A stretch of 64,000 nucleotides of DNA. Origin: Oceanobacillus luteolus. Its GTDB lineage: Bacteria > Bacillota > Bacilli > Bacillales > Amphibacillaceae. The position numbers and the translations under genes were made by a program. This document shows positions 45,488 to 55,442 of the stretch, in pieces. Within the stretch, counting starts at the first letter, position 1; every line of letters starts with the position of its first letter. The notes under the pieces are model-generated. The model did not search any database. It worked only from the letters and a program-made list of their open reading frames with translations, and was not told where the DNA came from. The stretch covers positions 372,001-436,000 of the forward strand of contig NZ_JAMBON010000001.1 of NCBI RefSeq assembly GCF_023715655.1. The letters run 5' to 3'.

Positions 45488-45805
45488 CTAATCTAATTCT
45501 TTTAGTTTATTTAGCAATTGCTTTATTTCTTTGTTCGGAGCATTTTTTTCCAATTCTTCAATAATCTCTTGGCGTCTTGTAAATTTCTCGTATAGATTCA
45601 ACTTATCCTCATAGGATTCAAGCATAGATTCAGTACGTTTAATATTGTCATAGACAGCCTGACGTGAAACGGAAAACTCCTCAGATATCTCACTAAGTGA
45701 AAGATCCTCCAAATAATACATTTTCATGTATTTCTGTTGTTTTTCGGTTAAGAGATCCTGATAAAAATCAAATAAAAAGTTAATGCGCATTGTCTTTTCC
45801 AGCAA
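45488..45805 (-). CDS. ylxM: UPF0122 helix-turn-helix protein YlxM
   Basis: 105 residues. It contains a sigma-70 region-4-like helix-turn-helix ([20 protein letters not shown], about 34-53). In streptococci the homologue modulates SRP assembly and GTPase activity. It starts with TTG at 45805 or with the ATG at Met6. It is upstream of ffh, in the same operon. Confidence 0.9.
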   Translation of the reverse strand: MLEKTMRINFLFDFYQDLLTEKQQKYMKMYYLEDLSLSEISEEFSVSRQAVYDNIKRTESMLESYEDKLNLYEKFTRRQEIIEELEKNAPNKEIKQLLNKLKELD

Positions 45806-45844
45806 TGAAAACGCCCCTTGTTAAGTGAAATCTCTTTACAAAAC

Positions 45845-45874
45845 ATCATAACGAATCAGTTGCTTCTATGTCAA
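45845..45874 (-). promoter_or_regulatory. promoter of ylxM-ffh
   Basis: Minus strand: perfect TTGACA (45869-45874), 18 nt spacer, TATGAT (45845-45850). It lies in the 81 nt gap after ftsY and would start a message about 35 nt before ylxM. Confidence 0.7.
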
Positions 45875-45886
45875 GAAAGGTTTATA

Positions 45887-46882
45887 TTAAGCTTCTTCTT
45901 CCAACATGTCAGCAAACAGGCCATAAACGAAAAGGGAAGCATCGAATTCTTGAAGATCTTCCATCTTTTCTCCTAACCCTACAAATTTCACTGGAATATC
46001 CAAGTCTTTTCGAATCGCAAGTACAATTCCACCTTTTGCTGTACCGTCAAGCTTTGTTAATACGATTCCGGAGACATCTGTAGCTTGCGAAAAAGTTTTC
46101 GCTTGATTAAGAGCGTTTTGTCCAGTAGTAGCATCCAACACAAGCAGCACCTCATGTGGCGCCCCGGGAATTTCTCTTTCAATTACCCGTTTAATTTTTT
46201 CCAGTTCTTTCATCAAGTTCACTTTATTTTGCAATCTTCCTGCAGTATCACAAAGCAATACATCCGCTTCACGAGATTTGGCAGCCCGGATTCCATCATA
46301 GATAACTGCAGCTGGATCACTTCCAGCACTTTGTTTAATCACTTCAACGTCAGCACGCTTACCCCATTCTTCCAATTGCTCGATCGCACCAGCTCTGAAT
46401 GTGTCTCCAGCAGCAAGCATGACTTTCTTCCCTTCCTGCTTAAATCGATGAGCAAGTTTACCGATGGAAGTTGTTTTACCTACACCATTAACTCCTACAA
46501 CAAGAATAACCGTCATTGCATTTTCTTGGATATTTAACTTCTCAACTTCACCGCTATCATCGCCGTAATAAATCTCAACAAGTTTTTCAGAAATGACTTC
46601 CTTTACTTCTTCTGTGTCCTTTATATTCCGGCGTTTGACTTCCAGTTTCAATTCATCCACTAAATCCATCACAGTGGTGACACCGACGTCGGCTGAAATT
46701 AGAACTTCTTCCAGCTCCTCGAAAAAGTCCTCATCCACTTTTCGATACCTTGCAATTAAATCATTGATTCTCCCTGAAAATGCTCCCCGGGTCTTTTTCA
46801 TACCTTCTTTATATGTTTCTTGGACTTGTTCTGTCTTTTCATCTTGTTTAAAACGTTGCTTAATTTTTTCAAAAAAACTCAT
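45887..46882 (-). CDS. ftsY: signal recognition particle receptor FtsY
   Basis: 331 residues from the ATG at 46882 (AGGAGG 8 nt upstream; an in-frame ATG at 46906 lies inside smc). It is the membrane-associated GTPase receptor of SRP. A short acidic and basic A-region precedes the NG domain with P-loop GVNGVGKT (130-137), AGDTFRAGA, DTAGRLQ and TKLDGTAKGG. It lies directly after smc. Confidence 0.97.
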   Translation of the reverse strand: MSFFEKIKQRFKQDEKTEQVQETYKEGMKKTRGAFSGRINDLIARYRKVDEDFFEELEEVLISADVGVTTVMDLVDELKLEVKRRNIKDTEEVKEVISEKLVEIYYGDDSGEVEKLNIQENAMTVILVVGVNGVGKTTSIGKLAHRFKQEGKKVMLAAGDTFRAGAIEQLEEWGKRADVEVIKQSAGSDPAAVIYDGIRAAKSREADVLLCDTAGRLQNKVNLMKELEKIKRVIEREIPGAPHEVLLVLDATTGQNALNQAKTFSQATDVSGIVLTKLDGTAKGGIVLAIRKDLDIPVKFVGLGEKMEDLQEFDASLFVYGLFADMLEEEA

Positions 46883-46895
46883 TTTCCTAGCCTCC

Positions 46896-49800
46896 TTATG
46901 ATTCAATTAATGTAGCAGTTTCCTCTAATTTTACAGATACCAAACGGCTGACGCCCGATTCTTGCATCGTAACCCCATATAATACATCAGCCTCTTCCAT
47001 CGTCCCTTTTCGGTGGGTAATTACAATAAACTGCGTATGTTTGCTATAAAGTTTTACATATTTAGCAAACCGGCTGACATTCGCTTCATCCAGCGCAGCT
47101 TCGACCTCATCAAGGATACAAAACGGAACAGGACGCACCCTTAAAATGGCGAACAATAACGCTATCGCTGTCAAAGCCCGTTCACCACCTGAGAGAAGAC
47201 CTAAATGCTGCAATTTCTTACCAGGCGGTTGTGCAATAATTTCTACTCCGGTTTCTAACAAATGGCTTGGATCAGTAAGCTTCAGCTCAGCCTTACCTCC
47301 ACCAAAAAGTTCTTTAAATACAATTGTAAACTCTTTTTTAATCGCTTCAAAGGTTGTTTCAAAGCGCTCAATCATCTCTTTATCCAGTTCACTGATTACA
47401 TTGAACAGTGTGTTCTTTGCATTAAGCAAATCTTGTTGTTGCTCACTTAAAAACGTATACCTTTCGTGGATCCGGTCATATTCATCGATGGATCCGAGGT
47501 TGACCGTGCCTAAATCAGTGATTTTACGTTTTAATTCCTGTACTTCTTGTTGTGATTTGTCCACATCATCAGTTTTTTCATATTCTTTCCTTGCTCTTTC
47601 ATACGTGATTGTATACTCGGTCTGAAGATGGTTTAGACGATTTTCTAATCCTACATCTAAACGGGTTATTTGTACTTCTTTATCTTGGATCTCAGCAAGT
47701 AGGATCTGGCTGCGTTTATTTTCTTCCTTCAGTTCCATTTCTTCATCACTAATTTCATGGGTTATCCTGCTTCGTTCATTACGCAATTCCTGAATTACTT
47801 GTGTGTATTCGGTTTTCTTTGTTTTTTCTTCCGCTATTGATTGATCAATTGTTTCTTCGGATTCTATATTAGCAGCAAATTCAGCCAAATCCATTAGCTT
47901 TTGAGCTTCTTCAGCCAACAAGTTTTTTGTTGTTTGTACGAGCTCCTCGAGGCTTTTAACCCTGTCATACTGATTACGATAACGCTCTTCTTGTTTAGCA
48001 AAGATTAGTTTCTGTTCATGATATTTCTCTTGCAATAACGCTTTATTTTCTTTCACAGCGGCTTCTTCTTCCGTCAGCTTTTGTATGTGTTGCTCAATCT
48101 CATTAAGCTTCTCTTGAAGTGCAGTGAGTTGGTCATCAAGTTCAGCTTTTCTTTGTTTCAGATAGTTTGTATCTTCTTGATATAATTTTTCCTCTTGATC
48201 ATAGATTGAAAGGCTGTCATTTAATGATTTTAAGTTCAGTTCAATCTCATGGAAGGATGTTTGCAACTCCTGAAGGTCTTGTTGTTCTTTTGCAAATTTT
48301 ATCTCCGACATTTCGAGTTGATTCTCTCTATCATCTATGATTGATTGTTGTTCTTTTACTTTCTCCGCAAACATATTTGCTCGTTCTTCATAGTTCGTTA
48401 ACTTTTCACGGATTTCTTCCAATTCTTTTTCTCTCGTAAACAATGATTGGTTTGTTTTTCTATTGGCTCCGCCCGTCATAGCTCCACCAGGGGCAACGAC
48501 ATCACCTTCAAGTGTAACAATACGGTATTTCCGGCCCGTTATGGCGGCAATTTCATTGGCATCCTTTAGTGTTTCGGTAATTAATACATGTCCCATCAAA
48601 TGATTAACAGCTCGTTGATACTCCGTTTCAGTTGATACTAAGTCAGCAGCTACTCCTACAAATCCGTGATGACTTTTTATCCGTTCAATAAGATGATCAG
48701 GGATAAAACGCTCTTGGATTGTGTTTAGCGGTAGAAAAGTTGCTCTTCCATTATTCGTTTTCTTTAACCAGGAAATAGCAGTCCGCGCTGTACTCTCATC
48801 CTGGACAACAATGTGTTGCGCTTGCCCACCTAGTACAACTTCTATAGCGGGTATAAACTGTTTTGGAACATCAATCAATTCAATGACTGCTCCAGCAATC
48901 TGCTGTAAACTGCCATTTTCCCGCGCTTTCAAAACAGCTTTTACACCATGGAAGAATCCTTGGAAGTCTTCTTTCATTTCCTCGAGCATTTCTTTTCTTG
49001 ATTTTAACTTCTCAATATATTGATATCCTTGATATAACTTGGTCTGCATTTCTTGAAACTGTTTTCGATCTCTTTCAATATCGGATTTCAATTGTTTTAT
49101 ATGTTGCTCACTGTTTGAACAGATTTCTTTATGCGAGGAAAGTCTTTCTTGCAATTTTTGTTTTTCTTCTTCTAGTTTCTTACGTTCTTCTAATGACGCT
49201 TGAAACCTTTCAGACTGTCTCGAATTCTTAGAGTAGAGCTGTTCAAGCTGTTTTTCAATGGATTGCTTCTCATTACGTGATGCTGCTTGAACATTTAACT
49301 GCTCAATGTATTCCGATTTTAAATCCTCAATCTGATCGGCTATGGCCTCTTCATTTCGTTGAAGCTTCGTCTCCAATTCTTTAATACTAGCTTTCGTTTT
49401 TTCCTTTTCATGTTTAAGCTGTTCCAGTTTCTCTTTTTCTTCGGCCAATTCATTTTCATGATTAGCCAGCTGGATTTCAGTCTGTTTTTTCTCTTCAATT
49501 AACTTTTGTTTATTCTCCCCAAAATGCTTAGAACGCTCCGAGAACAGCTGCTTCTTTCCTTCTAATTTTTCAAGCTGTTCGGTTGATTTAAGTAGCTTTC
49601 CTTGCATTTCCTCAATTTGTTGATCAAGTTTTAAATTTGCTTGTTTTTGCTCTTCAATCCACGCTTCCCGCTTTTGGATACTCGTGGAAAGGGCAATTTG
49701 CTTTTGTCTTTCTTTTTCAATCTCTTGTTTTATCCGTTCCCATTTAATATGCAACGTTTCAATTTCAGCAATGAGCAGTGAGATTTCTTTTTCCTTCAAT

Positions 49801-50462
49801 TGCTCCTTCAACTCTAAATACTGATTAGCAATATTTTTTTGTCTTTCCAAAGGACCCAGCTGTGATTCCAATTCGTACAGGATATCCTCTACACGGTTGA
49901 GGTTCTCTTGGGTTTCAGCTAACTTATATTCAGATTTTTTCTTTCTTTGCTTATATTTAAGGACACCAGCCGCTTCTTCAAAGATTGTACGCCGTTCTTC
50001 GGCTTTTGAACTCAAAATTTCTTCCACTTTACCTTGGCTGATGATGGAGAAAGCTTCTCTACCTAGACCGGAGTCCATAAATAAATCAATGATATCCTTT
50101 AAACGACAAGATTGTTTATTAATATAAAACTCACTTTCTCCTGAACGATATACTCTTCTAGTTACACTAACCTCTTCATAATCAAGCGGCAGTGATTTGT
50201 CTTGGTTATCCAAGACCAAGGTAACTTCAGCAACATTCAATGCTTTACGTGTATCACTACCCTGAAAAATAATATCCTCCATTTTGGAGCCACGTAAAGA
50301 TTTAGCAGATTGTTCACCGAGTACCCAACGGATCGCATCTGTAATATTACTTTTGCCACTTCCATTGGGTCCTACAACTGCAGTTACTCCTGGAACGAAT
50401 TCAATAGAAATACGTTCGGCAAATGATTTAAAGCCGACACTGTCTAATTTTTTCAAATACAT
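46896..50462 (-). CDS. smc: chromosome partition protein SMC
   Basis: 1188 residues from the ATG at 50462 (AGGAG 7 nt upstream; a longer frame to 50498 adds 12 residues). It is the condensin ATPase of the SMC-ScpAB complex. Walker A GPNGSGKS at residues 31-38, two long coiled coils, a hinge around 500-660 with GGAMTGG, and the C-terminal signature LSGGERALTAIALLFA plus Walker B FCILDEVEAALDEANV. Full length with no breaks. Confidence 0.98.
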   Translation of the reverse strand: MYLKKLDSVGFKSFAERISIEFVPGVTAVVGPNGSGKSNITDAIRWVLGEQSAKSLRGSKMEDIIFQGSDTRKALNVAEVTLVLDNQDKSLPLDYEEVSVTRRVYRSGESEFYINKQSCRLKDIIDLFMDSGLGREAFSIISQGKVEEILSSKAEERRTIFEEAAGVLKYKQRKKKSEYKLAETQENLNRVEDILYELESQLGPLERQKNIANQYLELKEQLKEKEISLLIAEIETLHIKWERIKQEIEKERQKQIALSTSIQKREAWIEEQKQANLKLDQQIEEMQGKLLKSTEQLEKLEGKKQLFSERSKHFGENKQKLIEEKKQTEIQLANHENELAEEKEKLEQLKHEKEKTKASIKELETKLQRNEEAIADQIEDLKSEYIEQLNVQAASRNEKQSIEKQLEQLYSKNSRQSERFQASLEERKKLEEEKQKLQERLSSHKEICSNSEQHIKQLKSDIERDRKQFQEMQTKLYQGYQYIEKLKSRKEMLEEMKEDFQGFFHGVKAVLKARENGSLQQIAGAVIELIDVPKQFIPAIEVVLGGQAQHIVVQDESTARTAISWLKKTNNGRATFLPLNTIQERFIPDHLIERIKSHHGFVGVAADLVSTETEYQRAVNHLMGHVLITETLKDANEIAAITGRKYRIVTLEGDVVAPGGAMTGGANRKTNQSLFTREKELEEIREKLTNYEERANMFAEKVKEQQSIIDDRENQLEMSEIKFAKEQQDLQELQTSFHEIELNLKSLNDSLSIYDQEEKLYQEDTNYLKQRKAELDDQLTALQEKLNEIEQHIQKLTEEEAAVKENKALLQEKYHEQKLIFAKQEERYRNQYDRVKSLEELVQTTKNLLAEEAQKLMDLAEFAANIESEETIDQSIAEEKTKKTEYTQVIQELRNERSRITHEISDEEMELKEENKRSQILLAEIQDKEVQITRLDVGLENRLNHLQTEYTITYERARKEYEKTDDVDKSQQEVQELKRKITDLGTVNLGSIDEYDRIHERYTFLSEQQQDLLNAKNTLFNVISELDKEMIERFETTFEAIKKEFTIVFKELFGGGKAELKLTDPSHLLETGVEIIAQPPGKKLQHLGLLSGGERALTAIALLFAILRVRPVPFCILDEVEAALDEANVSRFAKYVKLYSKHTQFIVITHRKGTMEEADVLYGVTMQESGVSRLVSVKLEETATLIES

Positions 50463-50736
50463 ACACATTCTCCTATATACCAAAGTGCAACCGTCCATAA
50501 AAACAGATGTTTACAAGAATAAATAATAAAAAACGGACGATCCAAAACCACTTGGGCTTTCTTACAACGGGAGTTAAAAAACATTTTGAATGGAATTCCC
50601 GTTGAATGATGTTTCGGTTAAAATTGATTTGCTAGATCAACCTGCATTAAATGATTGTGCATACAGGGTTTTCAACCTATTCATTTTATCATAATCTAAC
50701 AGCCAAAAGAAGTCTGGCCAATATTTTCAGGTTGTC
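50463..50736. other. gap before smc, no gene seen
   Basis: About 270 nt of divergent spacer between smc and the plus-strand DUF1128 gene. It holds an inverted repeat CAACGGGA (50565-50572) / TCCCGTTG (50597-50604) with a 24 nt loop and no U-run. No convincing smc promoter was identified. Confidence 0.6.
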
Positions 50737-50765
50737 TTGCATGTAGCTCGTTATATTGATATATT
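50737..50765 (+). promoter_or_regulatory. promoter of the DUF1128 gene
   Basis: TTGCAT (50737-50742), 17 nt, TATATT (50760-50765). It lies about 60 nt before the start codon. Confidence 0.5.
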
Positions 50766-50824
50766 TAGAGGTATATTTTCATTTCTTACAGGCTTATAAA
50801 TAAATGAGTTAGGGGAGAGTTTTC

Positions 50825-51049
50825 ATGAATTTAGAGGATGCAAACAAAACAAATCTGGCATTGATGCTGAATGAACTGGCAGATCGTATGAATGTTGCTA
50901 ATCGTGGGCTATTTGATGTCGAAGACTATGATTTAAGTAAATATAAAGATTTGAAATTTCTTTATCAAGTAGTTGTAGACAAAGGAAGATTAAGTGCGTC
51001 AGAGACACAAGCATTCGTTGATGAATTAGCGGCAATCCGCAAGAAATAA
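50825..51049 (+). CDS. DUF1128 family protein (YfkK-like)
   Basis: 74 residues with the DUF1128 pattern: an amphipathic N-terminal helix, LADRMNVANRGLFDVEDYD, then LKFLYQVV and a C-terminal helix. No membrane segment. Function unknown; the structure of a family member is a small helical bundle. A GGGGAGA site precedes the ATG and a strong terminator follows. It is the only plus-strand gene among minus-strand genes here and it splits rnc from smc. Confidence 0.85.
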   Translation: MNLEDANKTNLALMLNELADRMNVANRGLFDVEDYDLSKYKDLKFLYQVVVDKGRLSASETQAFVDELAAIRKK

Positions 51050-51052
51050 ATT

Positions 51053-51080
51053 CAGTGGGGTATAGCCCCACTGTTTTTTT
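51053..51080 (+). terminator. terminator after the DUF1128 gene
   Basis: Perfect 8 bp GC-rich stem CAGTGGGG (51053-51060) / CCCCACTG (51066-51073), 5 nt loop, then seven T. The U-run overlaps the rnc stop from the other side, so the hairpin probably also ends rnc transcription. Confidence 0.9.
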
Positions 51081-51768
51081 AATTTGATGCATTAATCTTA
51101 CCTAAAGCGATTTTTGCCGCATGTTGTTCCGCTTCTTTTTTGGAACGGCCAACCCCTTCTCCTGCAGCATCATCATTAATATAAACACGAACCAGGAATT
51201 CCTTGTCATGCGAAGGACCCTTCTCTTCGATTACTTTATAGGTCACCTTTTGATTTTTATCTTGTTGGATAATTTCTTGCAGTTGACTTTTATAATCCAT
51301 CCCATGCGAAAAAGCGCCAGTGTTGATTTTCGGGAAGACATGCTTCTCTAGAAATTGAATCACCTTTTCATACCCTTGATCGAGATAAAGAGCTCCTAAG
51401 AAAGATTCGAATACGTCTGCCAAGATAGCAGGACGTTCTCTTCCGCCAGTTTGCGCCTCACCTTTTCCAAGTAAAAGAAACTTACCGAAGTCTAATTCCT
51501 GGGCAAAGTTCATTAAAGACGGTTCACAAACAATGGCTGCCCGTAATTTTGTCAATTCTCCCTCAGGTAGCTGCTTATACGTATTGAATAGGTATTGTGA
51601 GACTCCTAATTCTAGAACCGCATCTCCAAGAAACTCTAGCCTCTCATTGTCTTCAAATTGTTCCTGACGATGCTCATTCACATAAGATGAATGGGTAAAA
51701 GCCTGGACGAGTAATTCTTTCTGCTTAAATTCTATGTTCAGCTGTTTTTCTAATTCACTTATGTCCAT
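51079..51768 (-). CDS. rnc: ribonuclease III
   Basis: 229 residues from the ATG at 51768 (GAGGTGA 5 nt upstream; a GTG at 51777 overlaps the site). It cuts double-stranded RNA, including rRNA precursors. The RNase III signature [13 protein letters not shown] lies near 41-53, and the C-terminal double-stranded RNA-binding domain near 155-225. It follows acpP after a 9 bp stem-loop (51795-51817). Confidence 0.97.
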   Translation of the reverse strand: MDISELEKQLNIEFKQKELLVQAFTHSSYVNEHRQEQFEDNERLEFLGDAVLELGVSQYLFNTYKQLPEGELTKLRAAIVCEPSLMNFAQELDFGKFLLLGKGEAQTGGRERPAILADVFESFLGALYLDQGYEKVIQFLEKHVFPKINTGAFSHGMDYKSQLQEIIQQDKNQKVTYKVIEEKGPSHDKEFLVRVYINDDAAGEGVGRSKKEAEQHAAKIALGKINASN

Positions 51769-51794
51769 ACAGCTCACCTCGTATAAATAGTTGA

Positions 51795-51817
51795 AAGTCT
51801 CGCATCAAGCGAGACTT
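51795..51817 (-). terminator. stem-loop between acpP and rnc
   Basis: Perfect 9 bp stem AAGTCTCGC/GCGAGACTT with a 5 nt loop, followed by a weak T/A-rich tail. It may lower transcription from acpP into rnc, or be an RNA-processing site. Confidence 0.5.
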
Positions 51818-51823
51818 CCCTTA

Positions 51824-52057
51824 TTATTTAACACTGTTGATATAATTTACAGCATCACCAACTGTATTAATCTTTTCAGCTTCTTCATCAGCAATTTCCA
51901 TATCGAATTCGTCCTCAAGCTCCATTACAAGCTCAACAACGTCAAGAGAATCAGCTTCCAGGTCATCTTTAAAAGATGCTTCTAATGTTACTTTTTCCTC
52001 ATCTACATCTAGACGATCGACAATGATTGCTTTAACACGGTCAAAAACATCGGCCAC
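51824..52057 (-). CDS. acpP: acyl carrier protein
   Basis: 77 residues from a GTG at 52057, with GGAGG 6 nt upstream, the same length as B. subtilis AcpA; the longer GTG frame at 52066 lies on the ribosome site. The 4'-phosphopantetheine attachment residue is Ser37 in [15 protein letters not shown]. It carries acyl chains for FabD, FabG and PlsX, encoded just upstream. Confidence 0.97.
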   Translation of the reverse strand: MADVFDRVKAIIVDRLDVDEEKVTLEASFKDDLEADSLDVVELVMELEDEFDMEIADEEAEKINTVGDAVNYINSVK

Positions 52058-52088
52058 ACCGTTCACCTCCCTTCAAAAGGATAATAAT

Positions 52089-52829
52089 CTACATTACCAT
52101 TCCACCGTCGATATGTATCGTTTGGCCAGTAATATAGCTTGCATCGTCTGAAGCCAAAAAGCGGACAACTTTTGCCACATCTTCAGGCGCGCCAAATCTT
52201 TCAAGTGGAATCATGGCAAGCATTGCTTCTTTTTGTTCATCTGTAAGTGCATCGGTCATATCCGTAGAAATGAAACCTGGTGCAACAGCATTGACTAAAA
52301 TATTTCTTGTTGCAAGCTCTTTCGCAGTTGTCTTTGTCAATCCAATTACCCCTGCTTTTGCAGCAACATAGTTGGCTTGTCCTGGATTTCCACTCACACC
52401 GACAATTGAAGCAACATTAATAATTCGACCAGCACGTTGCTTCATCATTTGTCTTGTTACAGCTTTAGTGCATAGGAACACACCTTTTAAATTCGTATTG
52501 ATCACTTCGTCAAATTCGTCTTCTTTCATACGCATTAATAAATTATCTCTCGTAACTCCAGCATTATTCACAAGGATATCTAAACTTCCAAATTGACCAA
52601 TAACTTCTTTCACCATTGCTTTTACACTATTTTCATCAGAGACATCAGCTTGAATAGGGAATGCTTTAACGTCATAACTGATAAGCTCCTCCACTACTTC
52701 CTTAGCTTTCGCCTCACTTCCTGCATAGTTAACCGCTACGTTTGCTCCCTGTTTCGCAAACTCAATAGCAATTGTTCTACCAATACCTCTTGAAGCACCG
52801 GTGACCAGGACATTTTTTCCTTTTAACAT
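52089..52829 (-). CDS. fabG: 3-oxoacyl-ACP reductase FabG
   Basis: 246 residues, short-chain dehydrogenase. NADPH-binding TGASRGIG (10-17), NNAG near 88-91 and the catalytic residues Ser141, Tyr154, Lys158. It reduces 3-oxoacyl-ACP in fatty-acid elongation. It starts at the base after the fabD stop. Confidence 0.97.
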   Translation of the reverse strand: MLKGKNVLVTGASRGIGRTIAIEFAKQGANVAVNYAGSEAKAKEVVEELISYDVKAFPIQADVSDENSVKAMVKEVIGQFGSLDILVNNAGVTRDNLLMRMKEDEFDEVINTNLKGVFLCTKAVTRQMMKQRAGRIINVASIVGVSGNPGQANYVAAKAGVIGLTKTTAKELATRNILVNAVAPGFISTDMTDALTDEQKEAMLAMIPLERFGAPEDVAKVVRFLASDDASYITGQTIHIDGGMVM

Positions 52830-53768
52830 TTACTCATCTCCCTTAAACCACGCGACAAATTCTTGTAATGATTTTATATCTTGCACGGCAAAGGTTTTTG
52901 TCTTCCTATCAATTTTTCTTAATAGACCGGAGAGGACTTTCCCATTGCCGACTTCTACGAATGCATCAACTTCTTCTTCCATCATCGCACGAATGGATTC
53001 TTCAAAGCGAACTGGAGAATAAAGTTGCTTAATGAGCAATTCTTTAATTTGCTCCTTTTCTGTTACAGGAGAAGCCGAAACATTTGCGTAAACAGGAATA
53101 CTGGCATTGTTAATCGTTATTCTATCCAAATAATTTGCAAATTCCTTATTAGCAGCTTTCATCAGTCTTGAATGGAACGGGCCACTGACATTTAAAGGGA
53201 TAACCCGCTTTGCACCTTTTTGTTTCAACTGTTCCGATGCTATCTCCACTCCTGCTTGTGAGCCGGAGATGACAATTTGTCCTGGGCAATTCAAGTTGGC
53301 AAGGTCGACAACTTCATCTGTGATGCCTTCTAGCACTTCAGTAATTTCTGCTTCTTTGAGACCAAGGACAGCCGCCATCGTTCCCTGCCCTTTTGGAAAA
53401 GCTTGTTCCATTAAACGCCCACGAGTTGCGACAAGAGGCAAAGCATCATCAACTGAAATGGATCCTGCAGCAACTAATGCACTATATTCACCTAAACTAT
53501 GACCAACAGTCATAACAGGTTGAATGCCTTCAGATATCAACACTTGTTGGATAGCCGCACTTGTAAGTAATAGTGCAGGTTGTGCATTTTCAGTTTCTGT
53601 CAACGTTTCCTCTGGACCAGAAAACATAATTTCTTTTATATCTTTATTTAAATAATCATTTGCTTGATGAAATAGCTCCTGAACCTGCGGATAAGCATCA
53701 TAAAATTCCTTTCCCATCCCGACTGCTTGAGAGCCTTGACCAGGGAACATAAATGCAACACGTTTCAC
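52830..53768 (-). CDS. fabD: malonyl-CoA:ACP transacylase FabD
   Basis: 312 residues from a GTG at 53768 with GAGGAG 8 nt upstream; the GTG at 53777 overlaps the plsX stop. Catalytic Ser91 lies in GHSLGEYSAL, and His in PFHSRLM. It loads malonyl groups on ACP. It lies between plsX and fabG. Confidence 0.96.
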   Translation of the reverse strand: MKRVAFMFPGQGSQAVGMGKEFYDAYPQVQELFHQANDYLNKDIKEIMFSGPEETLTETENAQPALLLTSAAIQQVLISEGIQPVMTVGHSLGEYSALVAAGSISVDDALPLVATRGRLMEQAFPKGQGTMAAVLGLKEAEITEVLEGITDEVVDLANLNCPGQIVISGSQAGVEIASEQLKQKGAKRVIPLNVSGPFHSRLMKAANKEFANYLDRITINNASIPVYANVSASPVTEKEQIKELLIKQLYSPVRFEESIRAMMEEEVDAFVEVGNGKVLSGLLRKIDRKTKTFAVQDIKSLQEFVAWFKGDE

Positions 53769-53773
53769 GACGT

Positions 53774-54769
53774 TCACTCCTCAATATTCATAGTTTCAAC
53801 TGTTTTGCGGATTGTTTCCGTTACATCATGATCCACCATATGCTTCGCCTGACGAATCGCACTGACGATCGCTTTTGCTTTAGACGAACCATGAGCTTTA
53901 ATAACTGGAGCAGCTAAGCCAAATAATCCGGCTCCACCATACTCGGAATAATCAAGGCGATTTTTCAAAGCACGCAAATCATTCATTACAAGACCAGCAG
54001 CCAATTTTGTTTTCAATGACGAGGAAAATGTTTCTTTCAGTAACGAGAATACCGTTTGGGCAGTTCCCTCGATTGTTTTAAGTGCAACATTTCCGCTATA
54101 ACCATCTGTTACAACAACATCAGCAACATGATCAAACAAGTCCCTTGCTTCCACATTTCCTACAAAATTAATTGGTGCATTTTTTAGTAATTCAAAGGCA
54201 TTTTTTGTCAGGTCGTTTCCTTTCGAATCTTCAGTACCTACGTTTAGCAGGGCCACGCGAGGATTAGGAATGCCTCTAACCTTTTCCGAATAGACAGAAC
54301 CCATGATGCCGTATTGTAAAAGATGACTCGGTTTTGCCTCTACATTGGCACCAACATCTAAAAATAAAAAGCCTTTCTCGTTGATCGTCGGCAGTGTTGG
54401 ACTTAAGGCCGGGCGGGCAATGCCTGGTATTCGGCCAACAATAAACAATCCCGCACTCATTAAAGCACCTGTATTCCCTGCTGAGATACAAGCATCAGCC
54501 CTACCCTCTTTAACTTCTTTTGCCATTAGGACGAGGGATGCATTTTTTTTGCGACGTACTGCTCGTACAGGTTCATCTTCTCCTGTAATTACCTCTTCTG
54601 TATGTATAATAGAAATATTTTTTGGGTTTGTTAAATGCTGTCTAATTTTCGATTCGTCACCCACTAAGGTGATTGTTAAGTCATCAAATTGCGAAATGGC
54701 TTCCATCGCCCCTAATACAATTTCCTTAGGGGCATGGTCGCCACCCATTGCATCTATTGCTAGTTTCAT
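53774..54769 (-). CDS. plsX: phosphate acyltransferase PlsX
   Basis: 331 residues. PlsX converts acyl-ACP to acyl-phosphate for PlsY, the first step of phospholipid synthesis. N-terminal [20 protein letters not shown] and [10 protein letters not shown] are family marks. A peripheral membrane protein. It starts directly after the fapR stop. Confidence 0.97.
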   Translation of the reverse strand: MKLAIDAMGGDHAPKEIVLGAMEAISQFDDLTITLVGDESKIRQHLTNPKNISIIHTEEVITGEDEPVRAVRRKKNASLVLMAKEVKEGRADACISAGNTGALMSAGLFIVGRIPGIARPALSPTLPTINEKGFLFLDVGANVEAKPSHLLQYGIMGSVYSEKVRGIPNPRVALLNVGTEDSKGNDLTKNAFELLKNAPINFVGNVEARDLFDHVADVVVTDGYSGNVALKTIEGTAQTVFSLLKETFSSSLKTKLAAGLVMNDLRALKNRLDYSEYGGAGLFGLAAPVIKAHGSSKAKAIVSAIRQAKHMVDHDVTETIRKTVETMNIEE

Positions 54770-55354
54770 TTAGTTGTCACCTATCTCTTCATTGGATTGG
54801 TACATCTGGAATGTCCCAGTAAATACAATTTCTTTATCTACAAAACTTTCCACTTCAACAACAGTAAGCCCTTTATCATTTTTACCAGCAACTATTGCCT
54901 TGGCGATAACCCTTTCACCTTCTTTTACCTGACGGGTAAAAGTGATTTCAGACTTTGCCGTTAAAGCCAGTTCATCATTTATTACAGCAACAGCAAGTGA
55001 ATTTGCCTGTGCAAACAAATGATGCCCTCTGGCAATTTTATTTCTTGAAAAAACAAGATCTCCAGTAATATCCAGGATAGATATGGCTCGTTGATCAAGC
55101 TCTAAATCTATGATTTCACCAATTACTTCATCGATTTGTAAAGTCCGTAACGTCTCGTTCCATTGGTCCTTTGCAACAGATTTTATCCGCTCACGCATTT
55201 CAGGTATTCCTAGTTCCATCCTATCTAAACGGATTGTTTGGATACTCACTCCGAATTCTTTAGCTAATTGTTCATCTGTTACAAAAGGAATTTCCTCTAT
55301 CTTTCCCTTTAATAGTTGTTGCCTCTCTGCTTTTGTTATTTTCAATGTATGCAC
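54770..55354 (-). CDS. fapR: malonyl-CoA-responsive repressor FapR
   Basis: 194 residues. An N-terminal helix-turn-helix ([20 protein letters not shown], about 27-46) joins a hot-dog-fold malonyl-CoA sensor (about 70-190). It represses fatty-acid and phospholipid genes until malonyl-CoA rises. The first start is a GTG at 55354 close to GGTGG; a TTG at codon 4 has a longer spacing, so the exact start is open. A FapR operator lies 22 nt upstream. Confidence 0.97.
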   Translation of the reverse strand: MHTLKITKAERQQLLKGKIEEIPFVTDEQLAKEFGVSIQTIRLDRMELGIPEMRERIKSVAKDQWNETLRTLQIDEVIGEIIDLELDQRAISILDITGDLVFSRNKIARGHHLFAQANSLAVAVINDELALTAKSEITFTRQVKEGERVIAKAIVAGKNDKGLTVVEVESFVDKEIVFTGTFQMYQSNEEIGDN

Positions 55355-55375
55355 CGTCCACCATATAACATCATT

Positions 55376-55392
55376 TTATGACTTGGTACTAA
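55376..55392 (-). promoter_or_regulatory. FapR operator
   Basis: TTAGTACCAAGTCATAA, a close match to the 17 bp B. subtilis FapR operator (TTAGTACCTAGTCTTAA-like). It sits just after the -10 of the fapR promoter, so FapR bound here would block its own operon. Confidence 0.88.
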
Positions 55393-55396
55393 TAGT

Positions 55397-55425
55397 AATA
55401 TATAATACGAAAAATAATTATGCAA
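55397..55425 (-). promoter_or_regulatory. promoter of fapR-plsX-fabD-fabG-acpP
   Basis: Minus strand: TTGCAT (55420-55425), 17 nt, TATATT (55397-55402). The FapR operator begins 5 nt downstream. The recG stop lies about 20 nt upstream of the -35, so recG is not transcribed into it with a terminator between. Confidence 0.65.
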
Positions 55426-55442
55426 GCAATTCTCCAAAAGAA

